Assembly: GCA_017475035.1 (NCBI GenBank)
Contig: JAFVGK010000016.1
Coordinates: 1-64,000, forward strand
Length of the DNA: 64,000 nt
Reading direction: 5' to 3'
Source of the DNA: Blautia sp.
GTDB taxonomy: Bacteria > Bacillota > Clostridia > Lachnospirales > Lachnospiraceae
Below are positions 44,401 through 54,531 of the stretch, in pieces (positions within the stretch are counted from its first letter, which is position 1; every line of letters begins with the position of its first letter). The notes beneath the pieces are model-generated. The model searched no databases. It was not told where the DNA came from and saw nothing but the letters and a program-made list of their open reading frames with translations. Made by a program: the position numbers and the translations under genes.

Positions 44401-45460
44401 CGTGGTTTCCCGCGTGCTGCCTGTAGAGGATATGCCGTTCCTGCCAAACGGACGTCCGCTGGATATTGTGCTGAATCCTTTGGGCGTGCCTTCCCGTATG
44501 AATATCGGTCAGGTTTTGGAGATCCATCTGAGCCTGGCGGCAAAAGCTTTAGGATTTAATATCTCCACGCCTGTTTTTGACGGCGCAAATGAAAAGGATA
44601 TCGCGGATACCCTTGAGATGGCGAATGATTATGTCAATACGCCGGATTTTGAGGATTTCCGCGCGAAATATCAGGACATTCTCAAACCGGATGTCATGCA
44701 GTATCTGGATGATCATAAAGCGCACCGGGCTTTGTGGCAGGGAGTCCCGATTTCCAGAGACGGAAAAGTGCAGCTGCGTGACGGACGTACGGGTGAGCCT
44801 TTCGACGGACCGACGACGATCGGACACATGCATTATCTGAAGCTGCATCATCTGGTAGACGACAAGATCCATGCCAGATCCACCGGCCCCTATTCACTCG
44901 TAACACAGCAGCCTCTGGGCGGCAAGGCACAGTTCGGCGGCCAGCGTTTCGGAGAGATGGAGGTATGGGCGCTGGAAGCTTACGGTGCGTCATATACGCT
45001 GCAGGAGATCCTGACGGTGAAGTCTGATGACGTGATCGGACGTGTAAAAACATACGAAGCGATTATAAAAGGCGACAACATTCCGGAGCCGGGTATTCCG
45101 GAGTCCTTCAAGGTTATGCTGAAGGAGCTGCAGTCCCTTGGCCTGGATGTAAGAATCCTCAGGGCTGATGATACCGAGGTGGAGATTGCCGAGAATGTGG
45201 ATTACGGCGATACGGATTTCAGATCGGTGCTGGAGGAAGATTCCAGATCACACCGCGGTGATGAGGAGTCCTTCGGGAAATACGGGTATACCGAACAGGA
45301 GTTTGACGAACATGGTGAACTCCAGAACACATCATCCGGTCATGATGAGGAAGAGGATTATGAAGGAGATTCCGATTATTCGGATGAATTATCAGATGGC
45401 TATGACGACGATTATGACGACGACAGTTATTCTGATGACAGCTACGATAACGAGGATTAA
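41498..45460 (+). CDS. rpoB: RNA polymerase subunit beta
   Basis: Catalytic beta subunit of RNA polymerase, 1,320 residues. The rifampicin pocket is intact ([26 protein letters not shown]), with the Asp, His and Ser whose changes give resistance all wild type. Near the end are [11 protein letters not shown] and [24 protein letters not shown]. After the conserved end the protein goes on for about 70 residues that are mostly Asp, Glu, Ser and Tyr ([13 protein letters not shown]), well beyond the end of Bacillus RpoB. GGGGGG lies nine bases before the ATG. It is followed by rpoC after 17 bases. Confidence 0.98.
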   Translation: MEKNRIRSVQSGKSMRMSFQRQKEVLEMPNLIEVQKDSYQWFLKEGLKEVFRDIFPIADYSGKFSLEFVDYTFSAKDAKYTIAQCKERDVTYSAPLTVKVRLFNKENSDPKESAGNIESKIFMGDLPLMTETGTFVINGAERVIVSQLVRSPGIYYEITRDKVGKKLFACTVIPNRGAWLEYETDSNDVFYVRVDRTRKVPITVLLRALGAGTNDEIIQIFGEEPKILASLTKDVTTNYQEGLLELYKKIRPGEPAAVENAENLINAMFFDSRRYDLAKVGRYKFNKKLHFNKRIVGQKLSRDVVDSTTGEILAEAGTRVTRDLATVLQNAAVPAVWLAGEEDHEIKVLSNLMVDIRSWIPEVENFTDEELKKELGVTEFVYYPALEKILSTIPQYENRRTEIRRSIRELIPKHITKEDIFASINYNMHLEYEVGNSDDIDHLGNRRIRAVGELLQNQYRIGLSRLERVVRERMTTQDADTVTPASLINIKPVTAAVKEFFGSSQLSQFMDQNNPLGELTHKRRLSALGPGGLSRDRAGFEVRDVHYSHYGRMCPIETPEGPNIGLINSLASYARINQYGFVEAPYRKVDKSDPRNPRVTDEVIYMTADEEDNYHVAQANEPLDAEGHFVNRTVSGRFREETQAYDRNMFDYMDVSPKMVFSVATALIPFLQNDDANRALMGSNMQRQAVPLLTTEAPVVGTGMEAKAAVDSGVCIVAKRAGTVIYSTSTLIRITADEDGKKDEYHLTKFLRSNQSNCYNQRPIVNQGDHVEAGDVIADGPSTDMGELALGKNPLIGFMTWEGYNYEDAVLLSERLVMDDVYTSVHIEEYEAEARDTKLGPEEITRDVPGVGDDALKDLDERGIIRVGAEVRAGDILVGKVTPKGETELTAEERLLRAIFGEKAREVRDTSLKVPHGEYGIIVDAKVFTRENGDELSPGVNQAVRIYIAQKRKISVGDKMAGRHGNKGVVSRVLPVEDMPFLPNGRPLDIVLNPLGVPSRMNIGQVLEIHLSLAAKALGFNISTPVFDGANEKDIADTLEMANDYVNTPDFEDFRAKYQDILKPDVMQYLDDHKAHRALWQGVPISRDGKVQLRDGRTGEPFDGPTTIGHMHYLKLHHLVDDKIHARSTGPYSLVTQQPLGGKAQFGGQRFGEMEVWALEAYGASYTLQEILTVKSDDVIGRVKTYEAIIKGDNIPEPGIPESFKVMLKELQSLGLDVRILRADDTEVEIAENVDYGDTDFRSVLEEDSRSHRGDEESFGKYGYTEQEFDEHGELQNTSSGHDEEEDYEGDSDYSDELSDGYDDDYDDDSYSDDSYDNED

Positions 45461-45477
45461 TAAGGGGGAGGATATTT

Positions 45478-48400
45478 ATGGCAGAAACCACAAATAGTGC
45501 AGATACCTATCAGCCGATGACCTTTGATGCCATTAAGATCGGACTGGCTTCCCCGAAAAAAATCATTGCATGGTCACGCGGAGAAGTGTTAAAGCCCGAA
45601 ACAATCAATTACCGGACACTCAAACCGGAAAAGGAAGGTCTGTTCTGTGAAAAAATATTCGGACCCAGCAAGGACTGGGAATGCCACTGCGGAAAATATA
45701 AAAAGATCCGCTACAAAGGCGTAATCTGTGACCGCTGCGGCGTGGAGGTAACGAAATCCTCCGTTCGCCGTGAGCGCATGGGACATATCCAGCTTGCGGC
45801 TCCGGTTTCTCATATCTGGTATTTTAAGGGGATCCCGTCCAGGATGGGACTGATTCTTGGCCTGTCTCCGCGCTCTTTGGAAAAAGTACTGTACTTTGCC
45901 AGCTATATCGTACTGGATCCGGGTGAAACAGGACTGGCACAGATGGCTATCCTTGGAGAAAGCGAATATCAGGAAGCAATAGAAAAATACGGCAGAGGCT
46001 CTTTCCGTGCCGGTATGGGCGCAGAGGCAATCAAAGAGCTCTTAGAGGCGATTGATCTCGAAAAAGACTCCGCCGAACTGAAAAAAGAACTGGAAACGGC
46101 GACCGGACAGAAGCGGGCAAAGGTGATCAAACGGCTTGAGGTAGTGGAATCTTTCCGGGAGTCAGGAAATCGTCCGGAGTGGATGATCATGACGGTGATC
46201 CCGGTGATCCCGCCGGATCTGCGTCCCATGGTGCAGCTGGATGGCGGCAGGTTCGCAACCAGTGACTTAAATGATCTGTACCGTCGTATTATTAACCGAA
46301 ACAATCGACTGAAGAGGCTTTTGGAGCTGGGCGCCCCTGATATTATCGTACGGAATGAAAAACGTATGCTTCAGGAAGCAGTGGATGCCCTGATCGACAA
46401 CGGACGCCGCGGCAGGCCGGTCACCGGACCGGGAAACCGTGCGCTGAAATCCCTTTCGGACATGCTCAAAGGAAAGGGCGGCCGGTTCCGTCAGAACCTT
46501 CTCGGCAAGCGTGTGGATTATTCCGGCCGTTCCGTTATCGTAGTCGGACCGGAGCTGAAGATTTACCAGTGCGGTCTTCCGAAGGAGATGGCGATCGAGC
46601 TGTTCAAGCCTTTCGTGATGAAGGAACTGGTATCCAACGGAAAATCACATAATATCAAAAGCGCCAAAAAGATGGTGGAGAAGCAGGAAAACGATGTCTG
46701 GGATGTCCTGGAAAAGGTAATCAAAGAGCACCCGGTCATGCTGAACCGTGCTCCTACCCTGCACAGGCTGGGGATTCAGGCATTTGAGCCGATCCTTGTA
46801 GAGGGTAAGGCGATCAAGCTTCACCCGCTGGTCTGTACGGCGTTTAACGCGGACTTTGACGGTGACCAGATGGCTGTCCATCTTCCGCTGTCCCAGGAGG
46901 CGCAGGCAGAATGCCGTTTCCTCCTTCTTTCACCGAATAACCTTCTGAAGCCTTCCGATGGCGGTCCCGTGGCCGTGCCTTCTCAGGATATGGTATTGGG
47001 CATTTACTATCTGACACAGGAAAGACCGGAAGGAGAACCACCCCGCACTGCGCAGGAAAAGCCTTATGAAGATGTGGAAGAAGCGATCCGGGATTATGAG
47101 AAAGGCAAGATTCGTCTCATTACGCAGATTGAATTGATAAAAAAGGAAGCCGGCGAGGATGGAGAAGCGGTTTCAAAAACCGTAAAAACCACCTTGGGTG
47201 AGATCCTGGATAAGCGCCTGTATTATAACAGTATCAATGAAGCGATCCTTGCATATGAAAACGGGGAAATAAAGCTGCAGACTCCGATTGAGGTGCGTGT
47301 AACCAAGAAGCTGAATGGCGGGTGGATGAGCGGAAATGTCAGATCGACACTTGGCAGGCTGTTATTTAACGAAACGATTCCTCAGGATCTTGGATTTGTG
47401 GATCGCAGCATTCCGGGAAATGAACTGGTTCCGGAAGTGGATTTCCTCGTAAAGAAGAAGGAATTGAAGCAGATCCTTGACAAGGTCATCCATACACACG
47501 GAGCCACCAAGACGGCGGAAGTTCTCGATGCCATTAAAGCCATGGGATATAAGTATTCCACCCGTGCGGCGATGACGGTATCGGTTTCGGACATGACCGT
47601 TCCTCCGCAGAAGCCTCAGATGCTTCTGGAAGCGCAGGCGAGGGTAGACGCGATCACACGGAACTACCGCAGAGGCCTGACGACCGAGGAAGGACGTTAT
47701 AAAGAAGTTATCGAAACATGGAAAAAGACGGATGATGCGTTGAAAGACGCCCTTCTGTCAGGTCTGGACAAGTATAATAACATCTTCATGATGGCAGATT
47801 CCGGCGCACGTGGTTCAGATAAACAGATCAAACAGCTTGCGGGCATGCGTGGATTGATGGCAGATACCACAGGACGTACGATCGAGCTCCCGATTAAGTC
47901 CAATTTCCGTGAAGGTCTCGACGTTCTGGAGTATTTCATGTCTGCCCACGGGGCCAGAAAAGGTCTGTCCGATACGGCCCTTCGTACCGCCGATTCCGGT
48001 TATCTGACCAGACGTCTGGTAGACGTTTCACAGGAACAGATTGTCAGGGAAATCGACTGCTGCGAAAACCGCAGTGAGATTCCGGGCATGGTGGTCAAGG
48101 CGTTTAATGACCCGAAGGGTGATGAGAGAGACAAGATCGATTCAGAATCCTCGATTGAAAGCCTGCGGGAACGTATTACGGGCAGATTTTCCTGTGAGAC
48201 TATCCTTGACAGGAACGGCGAAATCATCGTAAAGAAAAATCATATGATTACGCCTGCCCGCGCGGCCCGGATCATGAAGGACGGCGTCAGTAATGAGACC
48301 GGCGGACAGATTGACAGGGTAAAGATCCGTACGATTCTTACCTGCCGCTGCAAGGTAGGCGTCTGCGCAAAGTGCTATGGCGCAAATATGGCGACCGGTG

Positions 48401-49731
48401 AACCAGTACAGGTCGGAGAATCCATCGGCATTATCGCGGCTCAGTCAATCGGCGAACCGGGTACCCAGCTGACCATGCGTACCTTCCATACCGGCGGTGT
48501 GGCCGGCGGCGACATTACGCAAGGTCTCCCCCGTGTCGAGGAGCTTTTTGAAGCACGTAAGCCGAAAGGTCTGGCGATAATTACTGAGATTTCCGGCACG
48601 GCAGTATTATATGACACAAAGAAAAAACGTGAGATCATTGTCACGAATGCAGAAACCGGAGACCAGAAAACCTATCTCATTCCCTATGGTTCCCGTCCGG
48701 TCATCAAGGATGAACAGGGACAGCTTCAGGTTGAGGCCGGTGATCCTCTGACAGAGGGAAGCCTGAACCCCCATGACATTCTGCGCATTAAGGGTGTCCG
48801 CGCGGTGCAGGATTACATGCTGAAGGAAGTGCAGCGCGTTTACAGAAGCCAGGGTGTGGAAATCAATGACAAACATATCGAGGTTATTGTGTGTAAGATG
48901 CTGCGCAAGGTCAACATTGAAACAAATGGTGACTCGGATTTCCTTCCCGGTTCTATGGTAGATGTGCTTGACTTTGAGGATATTAATGAACAGCTGATCA
49001 GCGAAGGTAAGGAGCCCGCAGTCGGTACCCAGATTATGCTTGGCATCACGAAAGCGGCATTAGCTACGGATTCCTTCCTCTCTGCCGCATCTTTCCAGGA
49101 AACCACAAAGGTCCTGACAGAAGCTGCCATTAAGGGGAAGGTTGACCGGCTGGTCGGCATGAAGGAAAATGTTATCATTGGTAAGCTGATACCTGCCGGT
49201 ACAGGTCTGAAAACCTATCAGGATGTCGAGATTGATACACAGATGCCGGTTTTTGTACCTTTCCTTGAAAAAGCGGCAGAGGTTGCCGGTGGATCCAAAC
49301 GCAGAAGAAAAGCGGAGGCTGACGAGGATTACAATTATGACGAGGAGGCCATCGATGATGACTCCGAAGATTCAGATCCTGAAATGTCGGACGAAGGAAT
49401 GGACGGTCTCGAAGCCTTTGATTCGGAGGCGGAGTCAGATGAAACGTTCCCGGAAACCTTCGCTTCTGATACGGAAGACGGCACTCAGACGGATGTTATT
49501 TCTTTGACGGATCCTTCCGGGACTTCCGATAAGAAGGATGAGACGGCCTGGCTTTTCGAGGACGGTCAGGACGAAGGCAAAGGAAAGCCTGCAAAAAAGA
49601 AAAAAGCCGCGAAATCAAAAGCAAAAAGTAAATCAGAACAGGATATTGATGAAGATGAGGGTGACCATATTCAGGATATCCCGATGACTGATAACGCAGA
49701 TTCTTCGGACACAGATAACGATATGGATTAA
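45478..49731 (+). CDS. rpoC: RNA polymerase subunit beta prime
   Basis: Largest RNA polymerase subunit, 1,417 residues. Visible are the N-terminal zinc site (CHCGKYKK ... CDRCGVEV), the Mg-binding [10 protein letters not shown], the trigger-loop region ([14 protein letters not shown]) and the second zinc site ([13 protein letters not shown]). The conserved protein ends near residue 1,275; about 140 further residues form an acidic, then Lys-rich ([17 protein letters not shown]), then acidic tail. GGGGGAGG precedes the ATG. Co-transcribed with rpoB. Confidence 0.98.
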   Translation: MAETTNSADTYQPMTFDAIKIGLASPKKIIAWSRGEVLKPETINYRTLKPEKEGLFCEKIFGPSKDWECHCGKYKKIRYKGVICDRCGVEVTKSSVRRERMGHIQLAAPVSHIWYFKGIPSRMGLILGLSPRSLEKVLYFASYIVLDPGETGLAQMAILGESEYQEAIEKYGRGSFRAGMGAEAIKELLEAIDLEKDSAELKKELETATGQKRAKVIKRLEVVESFRESGNRPEWMIMTVIPVIPPDLRPMVQLDGGRFATSDLNDLYRRIINRNNRLKRLLELGAPDIIVRNEKRMLQEAVDALIDNGRRGRPVTGPGNRALKSLSDMLKGKGGRFRQNLLGKRVDYSGRSVIVVGPELKIYQCGLPKEMAIELFKPFVMKELVSNGKSHNIKSAKKMVEKQENDVWDVLEKVIKEHPVMLNRAPTLHRLGIQAFEPILVEGKAIKLHPLVCTAFNADFDGDQMAVHLPLSQEAQAECRFLLLSPNNLLKPSDGGPVAVPSQDMVLGIYYLTQERPEGEPPRTAQEKPYEDVEEAIRDYEKGKIRLITQIELIKKEAGEDGEAVSKTVKTTLGEILDKRLYYNSINEAILAYENGEIKLQTPIEVRVTKKLNGGWMSGNVRSTLGRLLFNETIPQDLGFVDRSIPGNELVPEVDFLVKKKELKQILDKVIHTHGATKTAEVLDAIKAMGYKYSTRAAMTVSVSDMTVPPQKPQMLLEAQARVDAITRNYRRGLTTEEGRYKEVIETWKKTDDALKDALLSGLDKYNNIFMMADSGARGSDKQIKQLAGMRGLMADTTGRTIELPIKSNFREGLDVLEYFMSAHGARKGLSDTALRTADSGYLTRRLVDVSQEQIVREIDCCENRSEIPGMVVKAFNDPKGDERDKIDSESSIESLRERITGRFSCETILDRNGEIIVKKNHMITPARAARIMKDGVSNETGGQIDRVKIRTILTCRCKVGVCAKCYGANMATGEPVQVGESIGIIAAQSIGEPGTQLTMRTFHTGGVAGGDITQGLPRVEELFEARKPKGLAIITEISGTAVLYDTKKKREIIVTNAETGDQKTYLIPYGSRPVIKDEQGQLQVEAGDPLTEGSLNPHDILRIKGVRAVQDYMLKEVQRVYRSQGVEINDKHIEVIVCKMLRKVNIETNGDSDFLPGSMVDVLDFEDINEQLISEGKEPAVGTQIMLGITKAALATDSFLSAASFQETTKVLTEAAIKGKVDRLVGMKENVIIGKLIPAGTGLKTYQDVEIDTQMPVFVPFLEKAAEVAGGSKRRRKAEADEDYNYDEEAIDDDSEDSDPEMSDEGMDGLEAFDSEAESDETFPETFASDTEDGTQTDVISLTDPSGTSDKKDETAWLFEDGQDEGKGKPAKKKKAAKSKAKSKSEQDIDEDEGDHIQDIPMTDNADSSDTDNDMD

Positions 49732-49754
49732 AAAGGTCAATATCAGGATATTCA

Positions 49755-49790
49755 TTATGACCCCGCGCATATAAATGTGCGGGGTCATAA
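49755..49790 (+). terminator. Hairpin after rpoC
   Basis: TTATGACCCCGC pairs perfectly over 12 bases with GCGGGGTCATAA. There is no T-run, so it may be an RNA-stabilising or partial terminator. Confidence 0.5.
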
Positions 49791-49919
49791 ACAAGAAGCG
49801 TATGAAAGACGGAGTCTTTCCGATCTGTCTTTTTGGCGATCCAACGGCCGAAGCAGCAAAAATCGTCTTCCGAAGACATGAAGTCAACGGACAGAACTGC
49901 GTTATGGGAGGAGGAAACC

Positions 49920-52289
49920 ATGAATAAGAAGTTACTGGGTATTACCCGTGTGGCAGCAGGAGCGGCTTTCGCCATTCTTTGGTCTATGCAGGCGATAGCG
50001 GCAGGTCATACGGTTGAGCTGGATCCTGCTCATTGCGGAACAGCAGAGGAAAATGTGGGAGGGCTTACCAGTTCTTTTACCGGACAGAAGGAAGAAGAGC
50101 TGAATAAAAAGGTAACCGAAATATTGGAAAGTATCCTCACGGAAAGAGGGTACACTGTTTTCCTGACATCTGAAGGACAAAGCGGGGAGGAAAGGTCTGC
50201 AAAGGCGATCGAGGATCAGGCTGAATTGCTTCTTTCTATTCATGTTTCCCATGAGGATGGAGAGGAAGAAGGAATTCATGCATTTTACTCAGGCGAGGAA
50301 AACTCTTTGCATGAGGAAAGCGAAAAGCTTGCGGCTGCGGTGGCGGATCTGACAGCGACCAGAACCGGCAGGAAAAATCTTGGCGTATCCACCCGAAATG
50401 ACTTTCCGGAGCTGAATAACGGAACAATTCCTTCTGCTGCCGTGGAATTGGGCAGCTATCAAAGCATGAGCGACAGTCAGTATCTGTTCTTAGGACCACA
50501 CCAGGCAGAGCTTGCTTTTGGCATTGCTGATGGAATTGACACGTATTTCTCGTCTGTTCCCGAAAAGGAAGTCGTCGCGGAGCAAGCGGCACAGACTAAG
50601 AAATCCAAGAAAAAGAAGAAAAAGAAAGCGCAGGCGGCTGTCGAGGAAACACAAAGTGCTGATGCGGCAGGCGCAGCCGAGGGAACAGAGGCGGTTGAGG
50701 AAGTAAAAGCCACCGAAGAAACGGAGGCTGTTGCGGAAACTGAAGCGGTTGAGGAAACAGAGGCAGCGGAAGGAACCCAGACGTTTGCGGAAACGGGAGC
50801 GCTTGAGGAAGCAGAGGCAGCGGAAGGAACCCAGACGTCTGCGGGAACAGAAGCAGTCGAGGAAGTAAAAGCTGACGGAGAAACGCTGCCGGCAGGGGAG
50901 AACCAGTCAATCGGGGAAGCAGTCGAAGAAGTTGAAGCTCTTGAAGGAGCGGAAGACGGGTCAGCTGAGGCGGAATGGTTCGGTCCCCGTATTATGGAAA
51001 CCTCAGACGATACTTTGGATCAGATGTTCGAAGAAGTGTCATCAGAAGCGGAAGAGCAGGGATCCGCGACCACGCCCTCAGAGGGCGCAGATCAGACCGC
51101 TGAAGAAATGTCGGAAGACGTTACAGATCAGACCGTCGAAGAAATGCCGGAAGACGTTGCAGACCAGATCGTTGAAGAAATGCCGGAAGACGTTGCAGAC
51201 CAGATCGTTGAAGAAATGCCGGAAGAAGTTTCAGATCTGACAGACGAAGAAAAAACAGCAGATGAAGCAGATCAGGCGTCAGAAGAAATGCAGACAGAGA
51301 GTGATGCTGAGGTAACGGAAGAAGCTGAGACAGAAAAAAGCCTGACTGATCAGACTGCGGAAAACAAAGAAGAAACGGATGCGGCAGAAGAAACGCAGAC
51401 AGAAAATCCTGAAGAGTCTATGGAAGAGCAGGGAACGCTTTCGGCGCCTGAGTCAGCCGGCCAATCAGAAGAGAGCCTGTTTTCTGAGGTGGGAAGAGAA
51501 ACGATCAAAGCCCGTTTTAATGAAATCTGTGTGAGCGCGTATGAGACCTTAAGCACCGGAAACGGCAGCTGGGCATTATATGTGCGGGACGAGGCAGATG
51601 ATATCGGCGGTAATATCAATAGTCACAAGATGCAGGCGGCAAGTCTGATCAAGCTTTTCATTATGGGAGCCGTCTATGAAAACTACGACAGTCTGTGTGC
51701 AAACTACGGAGAGGATGCTGTTTATGGCTATCTGTATCCTATGATTACGGAAAGCAATAATGACGCGGCAAACTCCTTGGTAGAAATGCTGGGCGGCGGC
51801 GACAGCTTTGTCGGAATGCAGGTCGTCACAAATTATTGTACTGCCCACGGCTATAATGACACTTCCATGGGAAGACTGCTGCTTCAGAGCAATGAATTCG
51901 GCGATAACTATACTTCTGTTCTGGATTGCGGACTGTTTTTGGATCAGATTTATAAGTCTGTGTATCAGACAGGCCAGGAGTCAGGCGCAGGCGTAGACTG
52001 GAAAAATACTTCCGGTACGGAAACTCTGAAGCATGCGCAGGAGATGTTTGATCTGCTTAAGAATCAGCAAAGAAGAAATAAAATACCTGCTGCTCTTCCG
52101 GCGGACGTAAAGGTTGCCAATAAAACAGGAGAGCTAGCAACGGTAGAAAATGACGCGGGTATTATTTATGACACCTACAACGGGCATGACCTGATCCTGG
52201 TATTTATGTCAGAAAACGTGGGTTCTACCGGCGAAGCGCAGAATACGATTGCCCAGGTCAGCCTGAAGATCTATAATTACTACCATTGA
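49920..52289 (+). CDS. Secreted Amidase_3-like / class A beta-lactamase-fold fusion protein
   Basis: A 789-residue secreted protein with two enzyme-like ends. Signal peptide 1-28. Residues 30-215 resemble N-acetylmuramoyl-L-alanine amidase (Amidase_3): DPAHCG (His38), Glu in KEEELNKK, SIHVSHE (His108) and AVELGS (Glu176). A Lys-rich patch and about 300 acidic residues with repeats follow. Residues about 525-789 resemble class A beta-lactamases: Ser575-x-x-Lys578 (ASLIK), SNN at 612 in place of SDN, and KTG at 735. Both folds act on cell-wall peptides or beta-lactams, so a wall-remodelling or sensing role is inferred. I choose ATG 49920 with GGGAGGAGG upstream, rather than 49833. Confidence 0.8.
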   Translation: MNKKLLGITRVAAGAAFAILWSMQAIAAGHTVELDPAHCGTAEENVGGLTSSFTGQKEEELNKKVTEILESILTERGYTVFLTSEGQSGEERSAKAIEDQAELLLSIHVSHEDGEEEGIHAFYSGEENSLHEESEKLAAAVADLTATRTGRKNLGVSTRNDFPELNNGTIPSAAVELGSYQSMSDSQYLFLGPHQAELAFGIADGIDTYFSSVPEKEVVAEQAAQTKKSKKKKKKKAQAAVEETQSADAAGAAEGTEAVEEVKATEETEAVAETEAVEETEAAEGTQTFAETGALEEAEAAEGTQTSAGTEAVEEVKADGETLPAGENQSIGEAVEEVEALEGAEDGSAEAEWFGPRIMETSDDTLDQMFEEVSSEAEEQGSATTPSEGADQTAEEMSEDVTDQTVEEMPEDVADQIVEEMPEDVADQIVEEMPEEVSDLTDEEKTADEADQASEEMQTESDAEVTEEAETEKSLTDQTAENKEETDAAEETQTENPEESMEEQGTLSAPESAGQSEESLFSEVGRETIKARFNEICVSAYETLSTGNGSWALYVRDEADDIGGNINSHKMQAASLIKLFIMGAVYENYDSLCANYGEDAVYGYLYPMITESNNDAANSLVEMLGGGDSFVGMQVVTNYCTAHGYNDTSMGRLLLQSNEFGDNYTSVLDCGLFLDQIYKSVYQTGQESGAGVDWKNTSGTETLKHAQEMFDLLKNQQRRNKIPAALPADVKVANKTGELATVENDAGIIYDTYNGHDLILVFMSENVGSTGEAQNTIAQVSLKIYNYYH
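51088..51240. repeat. 36-base tandem repeats in the acidic linker
   Basis: About four units encode 12-residue segments of the type DQIVEEMPEDVA, two of them almost identical. A separate TEAVEE/TEAAEGTQT repeat lies upstream in the same linker. Confidence 0.8.
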
Positions 52290-52296
52290 AAGATCA

Positions 52297-52354
52297 GAAG
52301 CTGTGCAAAAATAACCTGTACAGATGGTGCAGGAAATTTGGTTCGCTTACTATA
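52297..52354. repeat. Family C end fused to a family A end
   Basis: 52297-52333 matches one terminal part of family C (GCTGTGCAAAAATAACCTG), and 52340-52354 ends like family A (CGCTTACTATA). This looks like the scar of two repeats. Confidence 0.5.
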
Positions 52355-52360
52355 ACAAAA

Positions 52361-52398
52361 AAGGCCATGACTTATGTGAACGCATAAGTCATGGCCTT
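52361..52398. terminator. Strong bidirectional terminator
   Basis: AAGGCCATGACTTATG pairs perfectly with CATAAGTCATGGCCTT around six bases. TTTTTT follows on the plus strand and TTTTTTG on the minus. It serves both convergent genes. Confidence 0.93.
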
Positions 52399-52408
52399 TT
52401 TTTTATAT

Positions 52409-53632
52409 TTAATCCTTGGATTCTTCATATGACATTTCCCAGATCTCGGAAAAGACTGCAAGAGGGCAATCTGTGAGGAGGCACATCAGGAGGAAACATT
52501 CATACGGATTTACGATATAGATTTCGCCCATGCCGCATTTTTCAAGCAAAGGCTGCACTTCGTGAATAAAGTGGCTATACCTGTCATAGGGATCATCATC
52601 CTGCATCTCCTGAGAGACGATGAAAAATTCCAGGGTCAGCAAGTCAAAACGTTCGACAGGAAACTTGTGGTTCAGTATGCTGGTAATTCTCTGTCTGCTG
52701 AAGCGTTTCTGGCTGAAATGCTTTGCCAGGATAGAGGCGGACATTTTCTTAAGATTTCCCATCTCGTTCACGGGGATGCCGTTGCATATCACTTTTTCCA
52801 GATCGGCAGGAGTGATATCATCTGCGGTCCAGACTCTCTTGCGGTCTTTTTCCTCTTCATCCTCCTGATACATTTCAGCAATGAGCTGTTTCGCCCGTTC
52901 CAGAAGACGCATAAACTCTGAAAAGGCTGTGCTTTTTTCAGAAAGAGGATCATCCCTGCATGCCTTCAGGCACGAAAGATACCACAAGAGATCATCATCG
53001 TTATCAATCACCAGGTCATTATCGAACAGCCTGGAAAGGGGAGGCTTGGAGGAAGCCGGCGGCAGTTTTTCGTATGCCCTTTTCAGAGCATCCGCTTTCG
53101 CGTAAGGATACTGATGGTTATAGCAATACCAGTATATGAGCTCCTCCGGGTTATGGAGATCAATATCCTGCTCTCTCAGCACCCTGGTCAGGAAATCAGA
53201 CACATCCTCAACTGTCATCCGCAGTCCGAAACCAAGCAAAAAAACAGTTTCCCGTTTGACAGATGCCTGAGAAAGCCAGTTGTTCAGCAGGGCAGGCAGC
53301 TTCGTTGAGGTAGGATTCATGGATTTCGGCGTTCGTGTTTCCTGAAATGAATCCATGGCTATTTCCCGGAATACTTCGGTGGGAACCTGAGAAAAAGGTT
53401 CTTCAATACCGGCGCGCTCATAGATATATCGTTTGAGATGGTCTCCGAAGGAAACCAGTTCCATTTCTTTATAAAGATAATGGAAAATCACATCGGCATC
53501 TTCATCCTCAAAGCTGTCCAGGCTGACAACCTGGCGAAAACGCTGCGCAGCTCTTCGGGTAAATTCAAAATCTTTGACCGAGTCAAAAGCGACTGCCTCG
53601 TCAAAATCCAGATCCTGCATGCGATTCTTCAT
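52409..53632 (-). CDS. Unknown protein of the kinase/phosphatase operon
   Basis: A 407-residue soluble protein that I do not recognise. It is largely helical and acidic, with no signal peptide, membrane segment or known catalytic motif. A central WYCYNHQYPYAKADALKRAY segment resembles helical-repeat or adaptor proteins, and a DEEEKDRKR patch follows. AAAGG precedes the ATG. The gene follows the PP2C gene by 47 bases in the same direction, so it is likely a substrate, adaptor or effector of the kinase/phosphatase pair. Confidence 0.6.
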   Translation of the reverse strand: MKNRMQDLDFDEAVAFDSVKDFEFTRRAAQRFRQVVSLDSFEDEDADVIFHYLYKEMELVSFGDHLKRYIYERAGIEEPFSQVPTEVFREIAMDSFQETRTPKSMNPTSTKLPALLNNWLSQASVKRETVFLLGFGLRMTVEDVSDFLTRVLREQDIDLHNPEELIYWYCYNHQYPYAKADALKRAYEKLPPASSKPPLSRLFDNDLVIDNDDDLLWYLSCLKACRDDPLSEKSTAFSEFMRLLERAKQLIAEMYQEDEEEKDRKRVWTADDITPADLEKVICNGIPVNEMGNLKKMSASILAKHFSQKRFSRQRITSILNHKFPVERFDLLTLEFFIVSQEMQDDDPYDRYSHFIHEVQPLLEKCGMGEIYIVNPYECFLLMCLLTDCPLAVFSEIWEMSYEESKD

Positions 53633-53679
53633 GGTGCCTTTTATGAAGCCTCCTTTCTGAACATTCCTTTTACGGCTTT

Positions 53680-54531
53680 TTATGATCCTTTAAAGAGACG
53701 GGACAGCCAGCCAAGGAAGGAGCTTTTTTCGGTATCTGTATCAGAAGAATGTGTGTCAACGGAAATATCCTTTGCGCTGACATGAATGAGAATGGCAGTA
53801 ACGTTATCACGTCCTCCGCCATTTAACGCGGCCTGCAGCAGAGCGGCTGTCTTTTCCTCCAGAGGGTGCTCCTGTTTCAGGATTTCTGTGATCTGTGCCG
53901 GGGAAACCATATCCGACAATCCGTCTGAACACAGGAGAAGATCAAATTTCCCAAGATAGGGCAGCTTGACAAAGGATGGCTGCAGCACCATTTCTTCTTC
54001 GGGAAGGCCAAGGTACTGAGTAAGAGGCGCTTTGCCGAACATGCTTCGCCCGAATACATGGTCTGTGGAGAGCTGCTGCAGGGTATCTTCTTTAAACTGA
54101 TAAATGCGGCTGTCACCCAGGTTTCCCAGGCAAAGCTCCTGCTCTCCAAATGCTGCTGCCGCAAGGGTGGAACCCATGGTAGAGATACGATGATGCTCCT
54201 GATAATCCAGCACAGCTTTATTGGCGGAGTCAGCAGCCTGCTGCAAAAACGCCTGCGGATCCTCTCTCAAAAGAGAAGATTCAGCTTCAGCCAGCTCTCC
54301 GATACGCTGTGCCCCGATAAAGGAGGCCATCTCTCCGCAGCTCTCGCCGCCCATCCCATCCAGGACGGCAAGAACCGCGAAATCCGAAGACGATATCTCT
54401 CCGAACCGGATCTGATCGTCACCATCGTGGATCGCGGGGAGCGAAGCCCCGCAGCACCAGTAGTTATCCTCGTTATTGGGACGATGCAGCCCCTGGTGAC
54501 AAAAATAAGCATATCTTATGTTTGCTTTCAT
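53680..54531 (-). CDS. PP2C-type Ser/Thr protein phosphatase
   Basis: Metal-dependent protein phosphatase, 283 residues. The PPM motifs are RPNNEDNY (motif 1, Asp), VLDGMGGESCGE (metal-binding Asp and Gly), STMGSTLAAA, NLGDSRIY, LLCSDGLSD and the final GGGRDNVTAI. An acidic tail follows. It overlaps the kinase gene by four bases (ATGA), so the two are translationally coupled and form an antagonistic pair. AAGGGA serves as ribosome binding site inside the kinase gene. Confidence 0.94.
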   Translation of the reverse strand: MKANIRYAYFCHQGLHRPNNEDNYWCCGASLPAIHDGDDQIRFGEISSSDFAVLAVLDGMGGESCGEMASFIGAQRIGELAEAESSLLREDPQAFLQQAADSANKAVLDYQEHHRISTMGSTLAAAAFGEQELCLGNLGDSRIYQFKEDTLQQLSTDHVFGRSMFGKAPLTQYLGLPEEEMVLQPSFVKLPYLGKFDLLLCSDGLSDMVSPAQITEILKQEHPLEEKTAALLQAALNGGGRDNVTAILIHVSAKDISVDTHSSDTDTEKSSFLGWLSRLFKGS

